From assembly GCF_028640845.1 (NCBI RefSeq), contig NC_080546.1, forward strand, positions 56,121,409 to 56,185,408: a stretch of 64,000 bases of DNA. The letters run 5' to 3'. The translations under genes and the position numbers were made by a program. This document shows, one piece after another, positions 45,019-53,299 of the stretch. Source of the DNA: Ahaetulla prasina. Lineage: Eukaryota > Chordata > Lepidosauria > Squamata > Colubridae. Numbering within the stretch: position 1 is the stretch's first letter; each line of letters begins with the position of its first letter. A model generated the notes under the pieces. It saw only the letters and a program-made list of their open reading frames with translations. It was not told the DNA's origin and did no database searches.

Positions 45019-45237
45019 CCTGGGGAGGAGTCTCTGCTTTAATGCCTCCGTCCTCAAGGCAATCGCAAGCAGTTCAGATCGCTAGCCAATACAACTTCAG
45101 GTGCGATAAATTCAAAATGAAAATAATTTTATGGTTGGGGTCGCCACATTGTGGGGAATTGTATTAAAGCGGTCGCCACATAGTGGGGAATTGTATTAAA
45201 GGGGTCATAGCACTATAAAGTTTGAGAACTACTGTTC
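45019..45237. mobile_element. SPIN-like hAT MITE, 5' part missing
   Basis: It matches 5355-5592 of the first SPIN-like element: GGGGAGGAGTCTCTGC, TCCTCAAGGCAATCGCAAGC, then the terminus TTGAGAACTACTG. A 34-bp unit containing GGTCGCCACAT and GTGGGGAATTGTATTAAA is tandemly duplicated here (from about 45140 and 45174) but single in the first copy. The 5' terminus and first repeats are absent and no TSD is visible. Confidence 0.75.
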
Positions 45238-45667
45238 TAGGAGAAGGGTGGGTGCTAACTTTCTACCACAGTCTAGCTGTTTTATCTTCCAAGATAACGA
45301 AGGCATTCCTCAGGCATTTTTCTTACAGGTTGTGTCAAGTTTAATTTTCCTTTTTTACATGCTTTACTGTCTTAGTCAGTTTGTATATGACTAAGACTGA
45401 TTATATATGAATCTTCCCCAGAGAAATCAACATATTATGTTTCAAATTTTTATAAATATCAGAACAATCCAATTGGTTGTAATGGTTCTTGATTGCACAA
45501 TTAATTTAATATAAAATATTAACATATCCTTTATCCCACATTTCTGTTATTTCCAATAGACATGTTTACTGAAAAGAGGTGACAGCATTTGTCTACAATA
45601 ATTTAGACTCCTTATATAATTTTAAAAGTTTTGTCTTCTCAGTTATAGTTTTATTATTATGGTATTA
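45238..45667. other. AT-rich DNA, no gene recognised
   Basis: No repeat family or coding frame is seen between the SPIN-like fragment and the minus-strand CR1-L3. Confidence 0.45.
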
Positions 45668-46005
45668 GTTTAGAATAGAATAGAATTCTTTATTGGCCAA
45701 GTGTGATTGGACACACAAGGAATTTGTCTTGGTACATATGCTGTCAGAGTACATAAAAGAAAAGATACATTCGTCAAGAATCTAAGGTACAACACTTAAT
45801 GATAGTCATAGGGAAACAGTCAGTATAAATTGTAAGGATACCAACAGCAAGGTCACAGTCATAAGTGGGAGGAGATGGGTGATAGGAACGATGAGATTAA
45901 TAGTAGTGCAGACTTAGTAACTAGTTTGTCAGTGTTGAGGGAATTATTTGTTTAGCAAAGAGATGATGTTCGGGGGAAAAATTCTTGTGTCTAGTTGTTA
46001 TGTTT
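45668..46005 (-). mobile_element. CR1-L3 LINE 3' end, minus strand
   Basis: AGAATAGAATAGAATTCTTT (the tail microsatellite in reverse) is followed by ATTGGCCAAGTGTGATTGG and the reversed 3' UTR to about 46005 (AAAAATTCTTGTGTCTAGTTG). It is the same family as 22686-23795 and is 5'-truncated. Confidence 0.85.
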
Positions 46006-46211
46006 AGCACATAAGGCTATATAATATTCAAATATATTTAATATTGGCTTTAATGGAGCCTCATCCAAAAAAATAGATATAACATTCCAAACTGTACCCA
46101 CATTAGCCATACTGAATTCCATGAGTCATCCTAGTAAGTAGAAATATATGTTCATAATACATGGACTAGAAGAGTTTATCGATTCTCTCGCCCCTCCTGT
46201 TCAACATCTAC

Positions 46212-46610
46212 ATGAAGCCGCTGGGTGAGGTCATCAGTGGTTTCGGGGTGAGTTATCATCTGTACGCTGATGATACTCAGCTGTACTTTTCCACCCCGGA
46301 CCATCCCAACGAAGCTGTCGAAGTGCTGTCCCGGTGTCTGGAAGCCGTACGGGTCTGGATGGGGAGAAACAGACTCAAGCTCAATCCCTCCAAGACGGAG
46401 TGGCTGTGGATGCCGGCACCCCGGTACAGTCAGCTGCAGCCGCAGCTGGCTGTGGGGGGCCAGTTATTGGCCCCAACGGAGAGGGTGCGCAACTTGGGTG
46501 TCCTCTTGGATGGGCGACTGTCGTTTGATGATCATTTGGCGGCCGTCTCCAAGAGGGCCTTCCACCAAGTACGTTTGGTGCGCCAGTTGTGCCCCTTTCT
46601 TGACCGGGAT
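46212..46610 (+). pseudogene. L2 ORF2 RT palm, host copy part 1
   Basis: The open frame includes [26 protein letters not shown] (with the catalytic YADD), [18 protein letters not shown] and [17 protein letters not shown]. It ends at PFLDRD where the nested element starts. The frame resumes at 49563 with the TSRLDYCN region, so the two parts are one ORF cut by the insertion. Confidence 0.85.
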
Positions 46611-46794
46611 TATTTTATTTTATTTTATTTTATTTATCACATTTATATACCGCCCTAGGGACTCAGGGCGGTTCACAGGCAAGTAAAAATTACATATAAA
46701 TACAAACTAAAATAACAGTTAAAAAACTTATTCTACATGGCCGAATTATTAAAAAACAATATAAATAATAAAACCCATTAAAACCAGTATAAAT

Positions 46795-49254
46795 TTAAAA
46801 TCTAATCCAGTCCTGCGCAGATAAATAAATGTGTTTTAAGCTCGCGACGGAAGGTTCGGAGGTCCGGAAGTTGACGAAGTCCTGGGGGGAGTTCGTTCCA
46901 GAGGTGGGAGCCCCACAGAAGGCCCTTCCCCTGGGTGTCGCCAGACGGCACTGCCTAGCTGACGGCACCCTGAGGAGTCCCTCTCTGTGAGAGTGCACGG
47001 GTCGGTGAGAGGTATTCGGTAGCAGTAGGCGGTCCCATAAGTAGCCCGGCCCTATGCCATGGAGCGCTTTAAAGATGATTACCAAAACCTTGAAGTGCAC
47101 CCGGAAGGCCACAGGTAGCCAGTGCAGTCTGCGCAGGATAGGTGTCACACGGGAGCCACGAGGGGCTCCCTCTATCACCCGCGCAGCCACATTCTGAACT
47201 AACTGAAGCCTCCGGATGCCCCTCAAGGGGAGCCCCATGTAGAGAGCATTGCAGTAATCCAGACGAGACGTCACGAGGGCGTGAGTGACCGTGCATAGGG
47301 CATCCCGGTCTAGAAAGGGGCGCAACTGGCGCACCAGGTGAACCTGGTAAAAAGCTCTCCTGGAGACGGCCGTCAAATGATCTTCAAAAGACAGCTGTTC
47401 ATCCAGGAGGACGCCCAAGTTGCGCACCCTCTCCATCGGGGCCAATGACTCGCCCCCAACAGTCAGCCATGGACTCAGCTGACTGTACCGGGATGCCGGC
47501 ATCCACAGCCACTCTGTCTTGGAGGGATTGAGCTTGAGCCTGTTTCTCCCCATCCAGACCCGTACGGCTTCCAAACACCGGGACAGCACTTCGATAGCTT
47601 CGTTGGGGTGGCCCGGTGTGGAAAAGTACAGCTGGGTGTCATCAGTGTACAGCTGGTACCTCACACCGAAGCCACTGATGATCTCACCCAGCGGCTTCAT
47701 ATAGATGTTGAACAGAAGGGGCGAGAGGATCGACCCCTGCGGCACCCTACAAGTGAGGCGCCTCGGGGTCGACCTCTGCCCCCCTGTCAACACCGTCTGC
47801 GACCGGTCGGAGAGATAGGAGGAGAACCACCGATAAACGGTGCCTCCCACTCCCAATCCCTCCAACCGGCGCAGCAGGATACCATGGTCGATGGTATCAA
47901 AAGCCGCTGAGAGGTCTAATAGGACCAGGGCAGAGGAACAACCCCTATCCCTGGCCCTCCAGAGATCATCCACCAACGCGACCAAAGCCGTCTCAGTGCT
48001 GTAACCGGGCCGGAAACCGGACTGGAACGGGTCTAGATAGACAGTTTCATCCAGGTGCAGGGGAAACTGATATGCCACCATACTCTCTACAACCGAACGA
48101 TAATTACCTAAAACAGCCGGGTCCAGGGAAGGCTTCTTGAGGAGGGGCCTCACCACCGCCTCTTTCAAGGCGGCCGGAAAGACTCCCTCCAACAAAGAAG
48201 CGCTCGTAATCGCCTGGAGCCAGCCTCGTGTCACCTCCTGAGTGGCCAGCACCAACCAGGAGGGGCACGGGTCCAGTAAACACGTGGTGGCATTCAACCT
48301 ACCCAACAACCTGTCCATGTCCTCGGGAGCCACAGGGTCAAACTCATCCCAAACAATGTCACCAAGACCACCCTCAGACGCCCCATCTGAATCGCCGCAA
48401 TTTTGGTCCAGACCGTCCCAAAGCTGAACAATTTTATCGTATACATAACCGTTAAACTCCTCAGCACGTCCCTGTAACGGGTCATCCCGCTCTCCCTGGT
48501 GAAGGAGGGAACGAGTCACCCGAAACAGGGCGGCTGGGCGGTTATCTGCCGATGCAATGAGGGAGGAGGCGTAGCAACGCCTCGCTTCCCTCAGTGCCAC
48601 TAGGTAGGTCCTATTATAGGACCTAACTAGTGTCCGATCAGCCTCTGAACGGCTAGACCTCCAGGAACTCTCTAGGCGTCTTCTCTGGTGTTTCATCCCC
48701 CTCAGCTCCTCGGAGAACCAAGGAGCCGGTTGGGATCTACGCCGGGTCAGAGGCCGCAAAGGCACGACACGGTCTAAAGCCCCAGCCGCAGCCCGTTCCC
48801 AGGCCGCGGCTAGTTCCTCGGCCGTGCCTTGAGCCAGACCCTCAGGAAACGGCCCAAGCTCCGTCCGGAACCTCTCCGGGTCCATCAGGCGCCTGGGACG
48901 GAACCAACGTAGTGGTTCCGTCTCCCTGCGGTGTTGAGTGGCGGTCAGAAAGTCCAGGCGAAGGAGAGAGTGATCTGACCATGACAAAGGTTCTGTGACT
49001 ACATCTCTCAAGTCCAGATCCTTCAACCACTGACCAGAGATAAAAATCAGGTCCAGTGTGCCTCCCCCGATGTGAGTGGGGCCATCCACTACTTGAGTCA
49101 GGTCCAAGGCCGTCATGGAAGCCATGAACTCCCGAGCTGCTGTTGATGAGGAACCGGAAGATGGCAAGTTAAAGTCCCCCATGACTAAAAGTCTGGGGGT
49201 CTCCACTGCCACCCCAGCAAGCACCTCCAGGAGCTCGGGCAGGGCAGCTGTCAC
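46795..49254 (-). CDS. L2 LINE ORF2 protein: endonuclease C-terminal part and reverse transcriptase
   Basis: An 819-codon frame. The apurinic-type endonuclease is represented by VMGDFN (residues 24-29), THIGGGTLDLIF (60-71) and SWSDHSLL (91-98). A linker follows to about 360. The RT has PLLKKPSLDP (370-379), DPFQSGFRPGYSTETAL (408-424), LVLLDLSAAFD with the first catalytic aspartate at 447, [15 protein letters not shown] (504-518) and YTDD (536-539). The other copies here have YADD, so the alanine is changed while both aspartates remain. Nine residues between about 385 and 390 are lost compared with the 25-kb copy (a 27-bp in-frame deletion). The last 45 residues are out of frame after small deletions near 46905-46925. 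The methionine start is only the first one after a stop at 49255-49257. The family protein nicks DNA and reverse-transcribes LINE RNA there. This copy is probably inactive. Confidence 0.8.
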   Translation of the reverse strand: MTAALPELLEVLAGVAVETPRLLVMGDFNLPSSGSSSTAAREFMASMTALDLTQVVDGPTHIGGGTLDLIFISGQWLKDLDLRDVVTEPLSWSDHSLLRLDFLTATQHRRETEPLRWFRPRRLMDPERFRTELGPFPEGLAQGTAEELAAAWERAAAGALDRVVPLRPLTRRRSQPAPWFSEELRGMKHQRRRLESSWRSSRSEADRTLVRSYNRTYLVALREARRCYASSLIASADNRPAALFRVTRSLLHQGERDDPLQGRAEEFNGYVYDKIVQLWDGLDQNCGDSDGASEGGLGDIVWDEFDPVAPEDMDRLLGRLNATTCLLDPCPSWLVLATQEVTRGWLQAITSASLLEGVFPAALKEAVVRPLLKKPSLDPAVLGNYRSVVESMVAYQFPLHLDETVYLDPFQSGFRPGYSTETALVALVDDLWRARDRGCSSALVLLDLSAAFDTIDHGILLRRLEGLGVGGTVYRWFSSYLSDRSQTVLTGGQRSTPRRLTCRVPQGSILSPLLFNIYMKPLGEIISGFGVRYQLYTDDTQLYFSTPGHPNEAIEVLSRCLEAVRVWMGRNRLKLNPSKTEWLWMPASRYSQLSPWLTVGGESLAPMERVRNLGVLLDEQLSFEDHLTAVSRRAFYQVHLVRQLRPFLDRDALCTVTHALVTSRLDYCNALYMGLPLRGIRRLQLVQNVAARVIEGAPRGSRVTPILRRLHWLPVAFRVHFKVLVIIFKALHGIGPGYLWDRLLLPNTSHRPVHSHREGLLRVPSARQCRLATPRGRAFCGAPTSGTNSPQDFVNFRTSEPSVASLKHIYLSAQDWIRF

Positions 49255-49485
49255 TCAGCAAGGAGCCAGGTACGCGACCAGCAAGCCCATCTGACACCTA
49301 TGACCCCATCTCACAAAGAGGGATTCACACCCGGCAATCTGAGGTACAGTGGTCTCCCTCGGCCCTAGACTCTCTTTAATAACAACCGCCACCCCCCCAC
49401 CCCTACCCTGAGCCCTCGGCTGATGGAATGCGTGGAAGCCCGGTGGGCACATTTCAACCAGGGGCACGCCCCCTTCAGTGCCCAA
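49255..49485 (-). pseudogene. L2 endonuclease N-terminal part, before the stop
   Basis: A 76-codon frame lies directly upstream of the 819-codon frame and in the same phase, separated by one TGA. It contains FHQPRAQGRGGGVAVVIKESL, typical of L2/CR1 endonucleases, and ends in YLAPC before the stop. Upstream of 49485 stops and the 5' truncation at 49557 remove the catalytic N-terminus. Confidence 0.8.
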
Positions 49486-49601
49486 TCAGGTCTCCGTAAT
49501 GCCTATAAGATCCGCGGCGCCCCCCTGGATAAGATCATGTATTAGGGGGGCCTTATTGGGATGCCTTATGCACGGTCACTCATGCCCTTGTCACTTCCCG
49601 C

Positions 49602-50066
49602 TTGGACTATTGCAATGCTCTCTACATGGGGCTACCCTTGAAGTGCACCCGTAGGCTGCAGTTAGTCCAGAATGCAGCTGCGCGGGTAATAGTGGGAGCA
49701 ACTCGTTGCTCCCATGTAACACCAATCCTGCGCAGTTTGCACTGGCTTCCTGTGGTCTTTCGGGTGTGCTTCAAGATTCTGGTTACCACCTTTAAAGCGC
49801 TCCATGGCTTAGGACCCGGGTACTTACAGAACCACCTGCTGTTACCTTTTGCCTCCCACCGACCCGTACGCTCACACAGAGAGGGCCTTCTCAGGGTGCC
49901 GTCCGCCAAGCAATGTCGGCTGGCGGCCCCCAGGGGAAGGGCCTTCTCTGTTGGAGCTCCTATGCTTTGGAATGAACTTCCCCCTGGTTTACGTCAAGTG
50001 CCTGATCTTCGGACTTTTCGCCGTGAGCTGAAAACGCACCTATTTATTCAAGCGGGACTGGATTGA
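49602..50066 (+). pseudogene. L2 ORF2 C-terminus, host copy part 2
   Basis: A 154-codon frame with MDYCNALYMGLPLK, LQLVQNAAARVIV, PILRSLHWLPVVFRV, FKALHGLGPGYLQ and GRAFSVGAPMLWNELPPGLR, the thumb and C-terminal region of L2 proteins, ends at a normal-looking stop. It continues the frame broken at 46610. Confidence 0.85.
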
Positions 50067-50601
50067 AATTTTATTGGGGTTATTTATATTTTAAGATTTT
50101 AAATTGTTTTAATATTTTGGCCACATTATAATATGTTTTTTAATTTCTTTTAATGTTTATATAGTATTTTTACTTGGCTGTACACCGCCCTGAGTCCTTC
50201 GGGAGAAGGGCGGTATAAAAATCGAAATAAATAAATAAATAAATAAAATTTTGTCTGTTTGTTGCTCTATTCTTTTTAAACATTGTTTAACTATCTAAAC
50301 TTTCCATAACTATTTTTAAATGTTTTACTAAAATAGTAATTTTAATAGTAAACATAAGCAAGTGGATATTTTAAGAAATATCAGTCAAGGACTACCAATA
50401 TAGGGAGTCTTCAATTTATGATCACAACTGGGCCAGAAAATACATTGTTGAGCATGTGGTTGTTAAAATAAATGTGACCTTTTCTGGTCACAGTTTTTGT
50501 ACTTTGTGACCTTACCCACTGGTTTCCCATTAACTTTGCTTTACTAGAAACCAGCTGGCAAGCTCTCAAATCATTGTCATGTGACCACAGGATGCTACAA
50601 C

Positions 50602-50830
50602 TGTAGGAGAAGGAAACACAGAGCCTGGAGGCAGAGTCAAGGGAAGACTCAGCCGAAAATTGTTATTTGTCCATAAATGTTCCAGGTCTAGCTGCCTTGA
50701 ATTCCACTGCTTCTTATCTAGCACCAATTTAGTGTTGGCAATTAGTTGGTTAGATTCTTCTGTATAGGTTTGAGCAATAAATCTTCTTAACTAGAGATTA
50801 ACATATGATCCTGAATCTTTGTGCCTGAAA
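50602..50830 (+). mobile_element. Possible LTR fragment inserted in a repeat
   Basis: ACAAC occurs on both sides (50597-50601 and 50831-50835). The insert starts TGTAGGAGAAGG, contains GAGCAATAAATCTTCTTAAC (a polyadenylation signal) at about 50773-50792, and ends GTGCCTGAAA. The end lacks the expected CA, so the LTR call is tentative. Confidence 0.35.
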
Positions 50831-50845
50831 ACAACAGCTGTAAAT

Positions 50846-50986
50846 CAGGGGTGGGTTCTATTTACCTTTACTACTGGTTCGCAGCGGGATCGCATGGGCA
50901 GAAGCTTCCTGATGACATCGGCGTCGGTACCCCAGTTTTACTATCGGTTCACAAGAACCAGACTGAACCAGGGGCAACCACCACTG
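50846..50986. mobile_element. hAT-type MITE, 141 bp, perfect TSD
   Basis: The ends are CAGGGGTGGGTTC and GGCAACCACCACTG. The TSD CTGTAAAT is identical on both sides (50838-50845 and 50987-50994). It belongs to the family of 28846-29041 and 33530-33692 but has a shorter interior. Confidence 0.9.
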
Positions 50987-51135
50987 CTGTAAATGTGAGC
51001 CAGTTGCCAGGTGTCTGGATGACAATCATGTCACTGTGGGGATGATGCCATGGTTGTAAGTATGAGGTTTTTCAGTGCCTTTGTAACTTTGAACAGTCTC
51101 TAAATGAATTGCCATAAGTAAGGACTACCTGTAGA

Positions 51136-51842
51136 ACCTTAGGACTGAAAATAATTGAAATTCATTTGCATTTTTTGGTAACAACTTGTTTCAACTTCTT
51201 CGTCATAGCAAACGAAGTGAACTCAAATGTAAAGCTAGGAGATTTGTCCTTCCTTATAAACTTAGTGGAATAACACTGTAGGGATAGAGGAATGCACAGA
51301 AATTGTGTATGAGATCATATATACTTAAAAGTGATGCACCAATCCAATTATGAAGAATCGGACTTGATCGGTTTCATTCCATTTTTGATGGATAAAGCTT
51401 TAAAACTTCTTTTTGCTGGGTTTAAGTATTTTGCATACACCAATAAAACAGTGTTGATTATTTATATTGTCAGTATAAATAAAATGATAGATATGGACGT
51501 TTGCATCTAACAGGTTTTGTATAATGCAATAGCCAGCTTTTTCATTCTGAAGCTTGAATCCATTAGTTCAGCCAGACATATCAAATGTTAGCACTTTGAG
51601 ATGTTTATTACATATGAGAAAAATAGAAAATAGTTTATGGTGCCATTTTATTTTTTATCAGAAGTGGAGGTATAATACATAAAAGAGTTTATATTTGCCA
51701 TTTTAATTGGCATGTTTTTAACTGGCATGTAAGTTACCACAGAAAATACAAAATATGGTATGTTTTGAGAATGATTTGTTGCAATTTTCTATGTATCTAT
51801 TGTGTGGTAACTATTGAGCTTTATGCATTTCATGTTCATATA
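51136..51842. other. AT-rich DNA, no gene recognised
   Basis: No coding frame, repeat or RNA gene is recognised. Confidence 0.45.
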
Positions 51843-52781
51843 CCATATTTTTCAGACTATAAGATGCTCTGGACTATAAGAGACACCTAGATTTTGGGGA
51901 GGAAAACAAGAAAAAAAAACTGCCTCTACCGCCCAGAAAGTTGCCTCCTTGTAGCAAACAGCAAACAGCTTGGTCAGCTTCAGCACAGCCTGATTTAGCA
52001 CGAGCACCTGATTGGCAGTTGGATTGGCCTCCCGGAATACATCCTGTCAGCTGTTCCAGGCTGTGGGGATTGCCACCATCTATCACCCCCATCGCTGCCC
52101 ATCACCGCCACCACCTATCACCAACTGTCCCATTTTCAGCCTCCGTGCACCCCATTTTCAATCTCCGTGCGCACCATTTTCAGGTTCCATGCATCCCATT
52201 TTTGGCCCATTCCATGCCTGCTCTGCCTTCTCCTATGCTACCATCCCTTATCCCCGTCACCTGGAATGGACCAAAATGGGGTGCATGGAGGCCGAAAATG
52301 GAGCACGCAGAGGCTGAAAACGGGCCGTGCAAAGGCCGAAAATGGGGCACACAGAGGCAGTGATAGATGGAGGTGACGATGGGCGGCAATGGCAGCAATG
52401 AGTGGTGGTGATCCCCACAGCCTGGAACAGTTGATAGGCGGTATTGTGGGAGGCTGATTCAACCACTAATCAGTTGCTCATGCTAAATCAGGCTGTGCTG
52501 AAGCTGACCAGGCTGTTTGCTGTTGGCAAGGAAGCAAATTGCTGGGAGGCAGAGGCCGGTGGGTGGGCGCTGGTGGGTGGGCAGGGCTTCAGTAACATTC
52601 ACCCTATAACAGGGGTCTTTAACCTTAGCAACTTTAAGACTTGTGGACTTCAACTCTGGGAGTTGAAGTCCACAAGTCTTAAAGTTGCCAAGGTTGGAGA
52701 CCCCTGCTCTATAAGATGCACAGACATTTCCATTTCCACTTTTTTGGGGTGGGGAATGCACCTTATACACCAAAAATATGG
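51843..52781. mobile_element. Foldback transposon about 940 bp, palindromic
   Basis: The ends are CCATATTTTTCAGACTATAAG and the inverted ACACCAAAAATATGG, flanked by TA on both sides. The two halves are inverted copies along almost their full length. For example TCAGCTTCAGCACAGCCTGA in the left half is TCAGGCTGTGCTGAAGCTGA in the right, and CTGTTCCAGGCTGTGGGGAT is ATCCCCACAGCCTGGAACAG. The centre is near 52235. Near the centre a 16-18-bp unit with CCATTTTC and CTCCGTGC or its reverse is repeated. A MITE sits in the right arm at 52610-52706. Several long frames on both strands arise from the palindrome. Class unknown, and the TA flank could also be chance. Confidence 0.75.
52610..52706. mobile_element. 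Palindromic hAT-type MITE, 97 bp, nested
   Basis: The element is a near-perfect hairpin: CAGGGGTCTTTAACC ... AAGTCCACAAGTCTTAAAG ... GGAGACCCCTG, with arms of about 47 bp. TSDs CCCTATAA (52602-52609) and CTCTATAA (52707-52714) match at 7 of 8. It lies inside the right arm of the foldback element and is therefore younger. Confidence 0.85.
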
Positions 52782-52938
52782 TAAATTTAATGTAGATTTT
52801 ATTTGTATAAGCTAGTTTCAAATACTACATCTTGTCATACATGAATAACTTTACTTGTAGAACCATTTCATTTATACCTATAATTGTTCCTTTTTTAAAT
52901 CAATATAACCAAGAGTATTGGATGACAGTAGATAGAAT

Positions 52939-52940
<2 letters not shown>

Positions 52941-52976
<36 letters not shown>
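52941..52976. repeat. (GT)n microsatellite at a Penelope-like element end
   Basis: About 18 GT units run directly into the PLE arm at 52976. A similar junction occurs at 38268. Confidence 0.95.
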
Positions 52977-52980
<4 letters not shown>

Positions 52981-53280
52981 AGGTCTTTGGTTATTCGGGT
53001 TTTCTCCCGCGTAAAATTGGAAGTGTCTTGGCGACGTTTCGATGAAGTCTCATTCGTCATCTTCAGGCTTCAGCTTCGTGCTTCTGGGAGCAATGTGTGA
53101 TCTGTGATGTGTGATCTGATACAATGTGTGATGTGTGATCTGATACAATGTGTAATCACACATTGCTTCCAGAAGCACAAAGCTGAAGCCTGAAGATGAC
53201 GAATGAGACTTCGTCGAAACGTCACCAAGACACTTCCAATTTTATGCGGGAGAAAACCTGAATAACCAAAGACCTACATA
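52976..53280. mobile_element. Penelope-like element as a 125-bp inverted repeat
   Basis: The left arm (52976-53100) and right arm (53156-53280) are inverted copies with only a few mismatches. The outer ends are TATGTAGGTC and GACCTACATA. A 55-bp spacer contains a duplicated TGATGTGTGATCTGATACAA. The right arm reads GACGAATGAGACTTCGTCGA followed by AACGTC, that is a GAATGAG block, a GAC-TTC-GTC hairpin and GAAAC, close to the order of a hammerhead ribozyme core. No RT is present. Confidence 0.65.
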
Positions 53281-53299
53281 AGCAAGATTGAATCTATAT

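Larger units (their letters stand above)
46611..49557 (-). mobile_element. Young L2 LINE nested in an L2 copy
   Basis: This 2.95-kb minus-strand L2 has a 3' tail of TATTTT/TTTA repeats at 46611-46640, a 3' hairpin (ACCGCCCTAGGGACTCAGGGCGG), ORF2 at 46795-49485 with a single in-frame stop, and a 5' truncation at 49557 within the endonuclease region. The target GGGAT is repeated at both junctions (46606-46610 and 49558-49562). It is the best preserved retroelement in the window. Confidence 0.9.
46188..50252 (+). mobile_element. Older L2 LINE (host copy), interrupted
   Basis: The host copy consists of 46188-46610 and 49563-50252. The break falls inside ORF2, between CCGGGAT and GCCTTATGCACGG, and is filled by the minus-strand L2 at 46611-49557. 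Its 3' UTR ends with CACCGCCCTGAGTCCTTCGG, AGAAGGGCGG and (AAAT)n. It is 5'-truncated within the RT domain. Both parts keep long open frames, so this copy is also not very old. Confidence 0.9.
50398..51135 (+). repeat. Interspersed repeat of unknown class, copy 2, interrupted
   Basis: Its parts (50398-50600 and 50987-51135) match the repeat at 56670-56960: GTGGTTGTTAAAATAAATGTGACC, then AATGTGAGCCAGTTGCCAGG, GTGGGGATGATGCCATGG and a TAAGGACTACCTGTAG end. The middle is replaced by two insertions (50602-50830 and 50846-50986). Confidence 0.5.

Noticed and set aside
51941..52466. Several overlapping open frames of 69-140 codons on both strands
   Set aside because: They fall in the foldback element and mirror each other because the sequence is palindromic. 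No domain or codon pattern supports coding.
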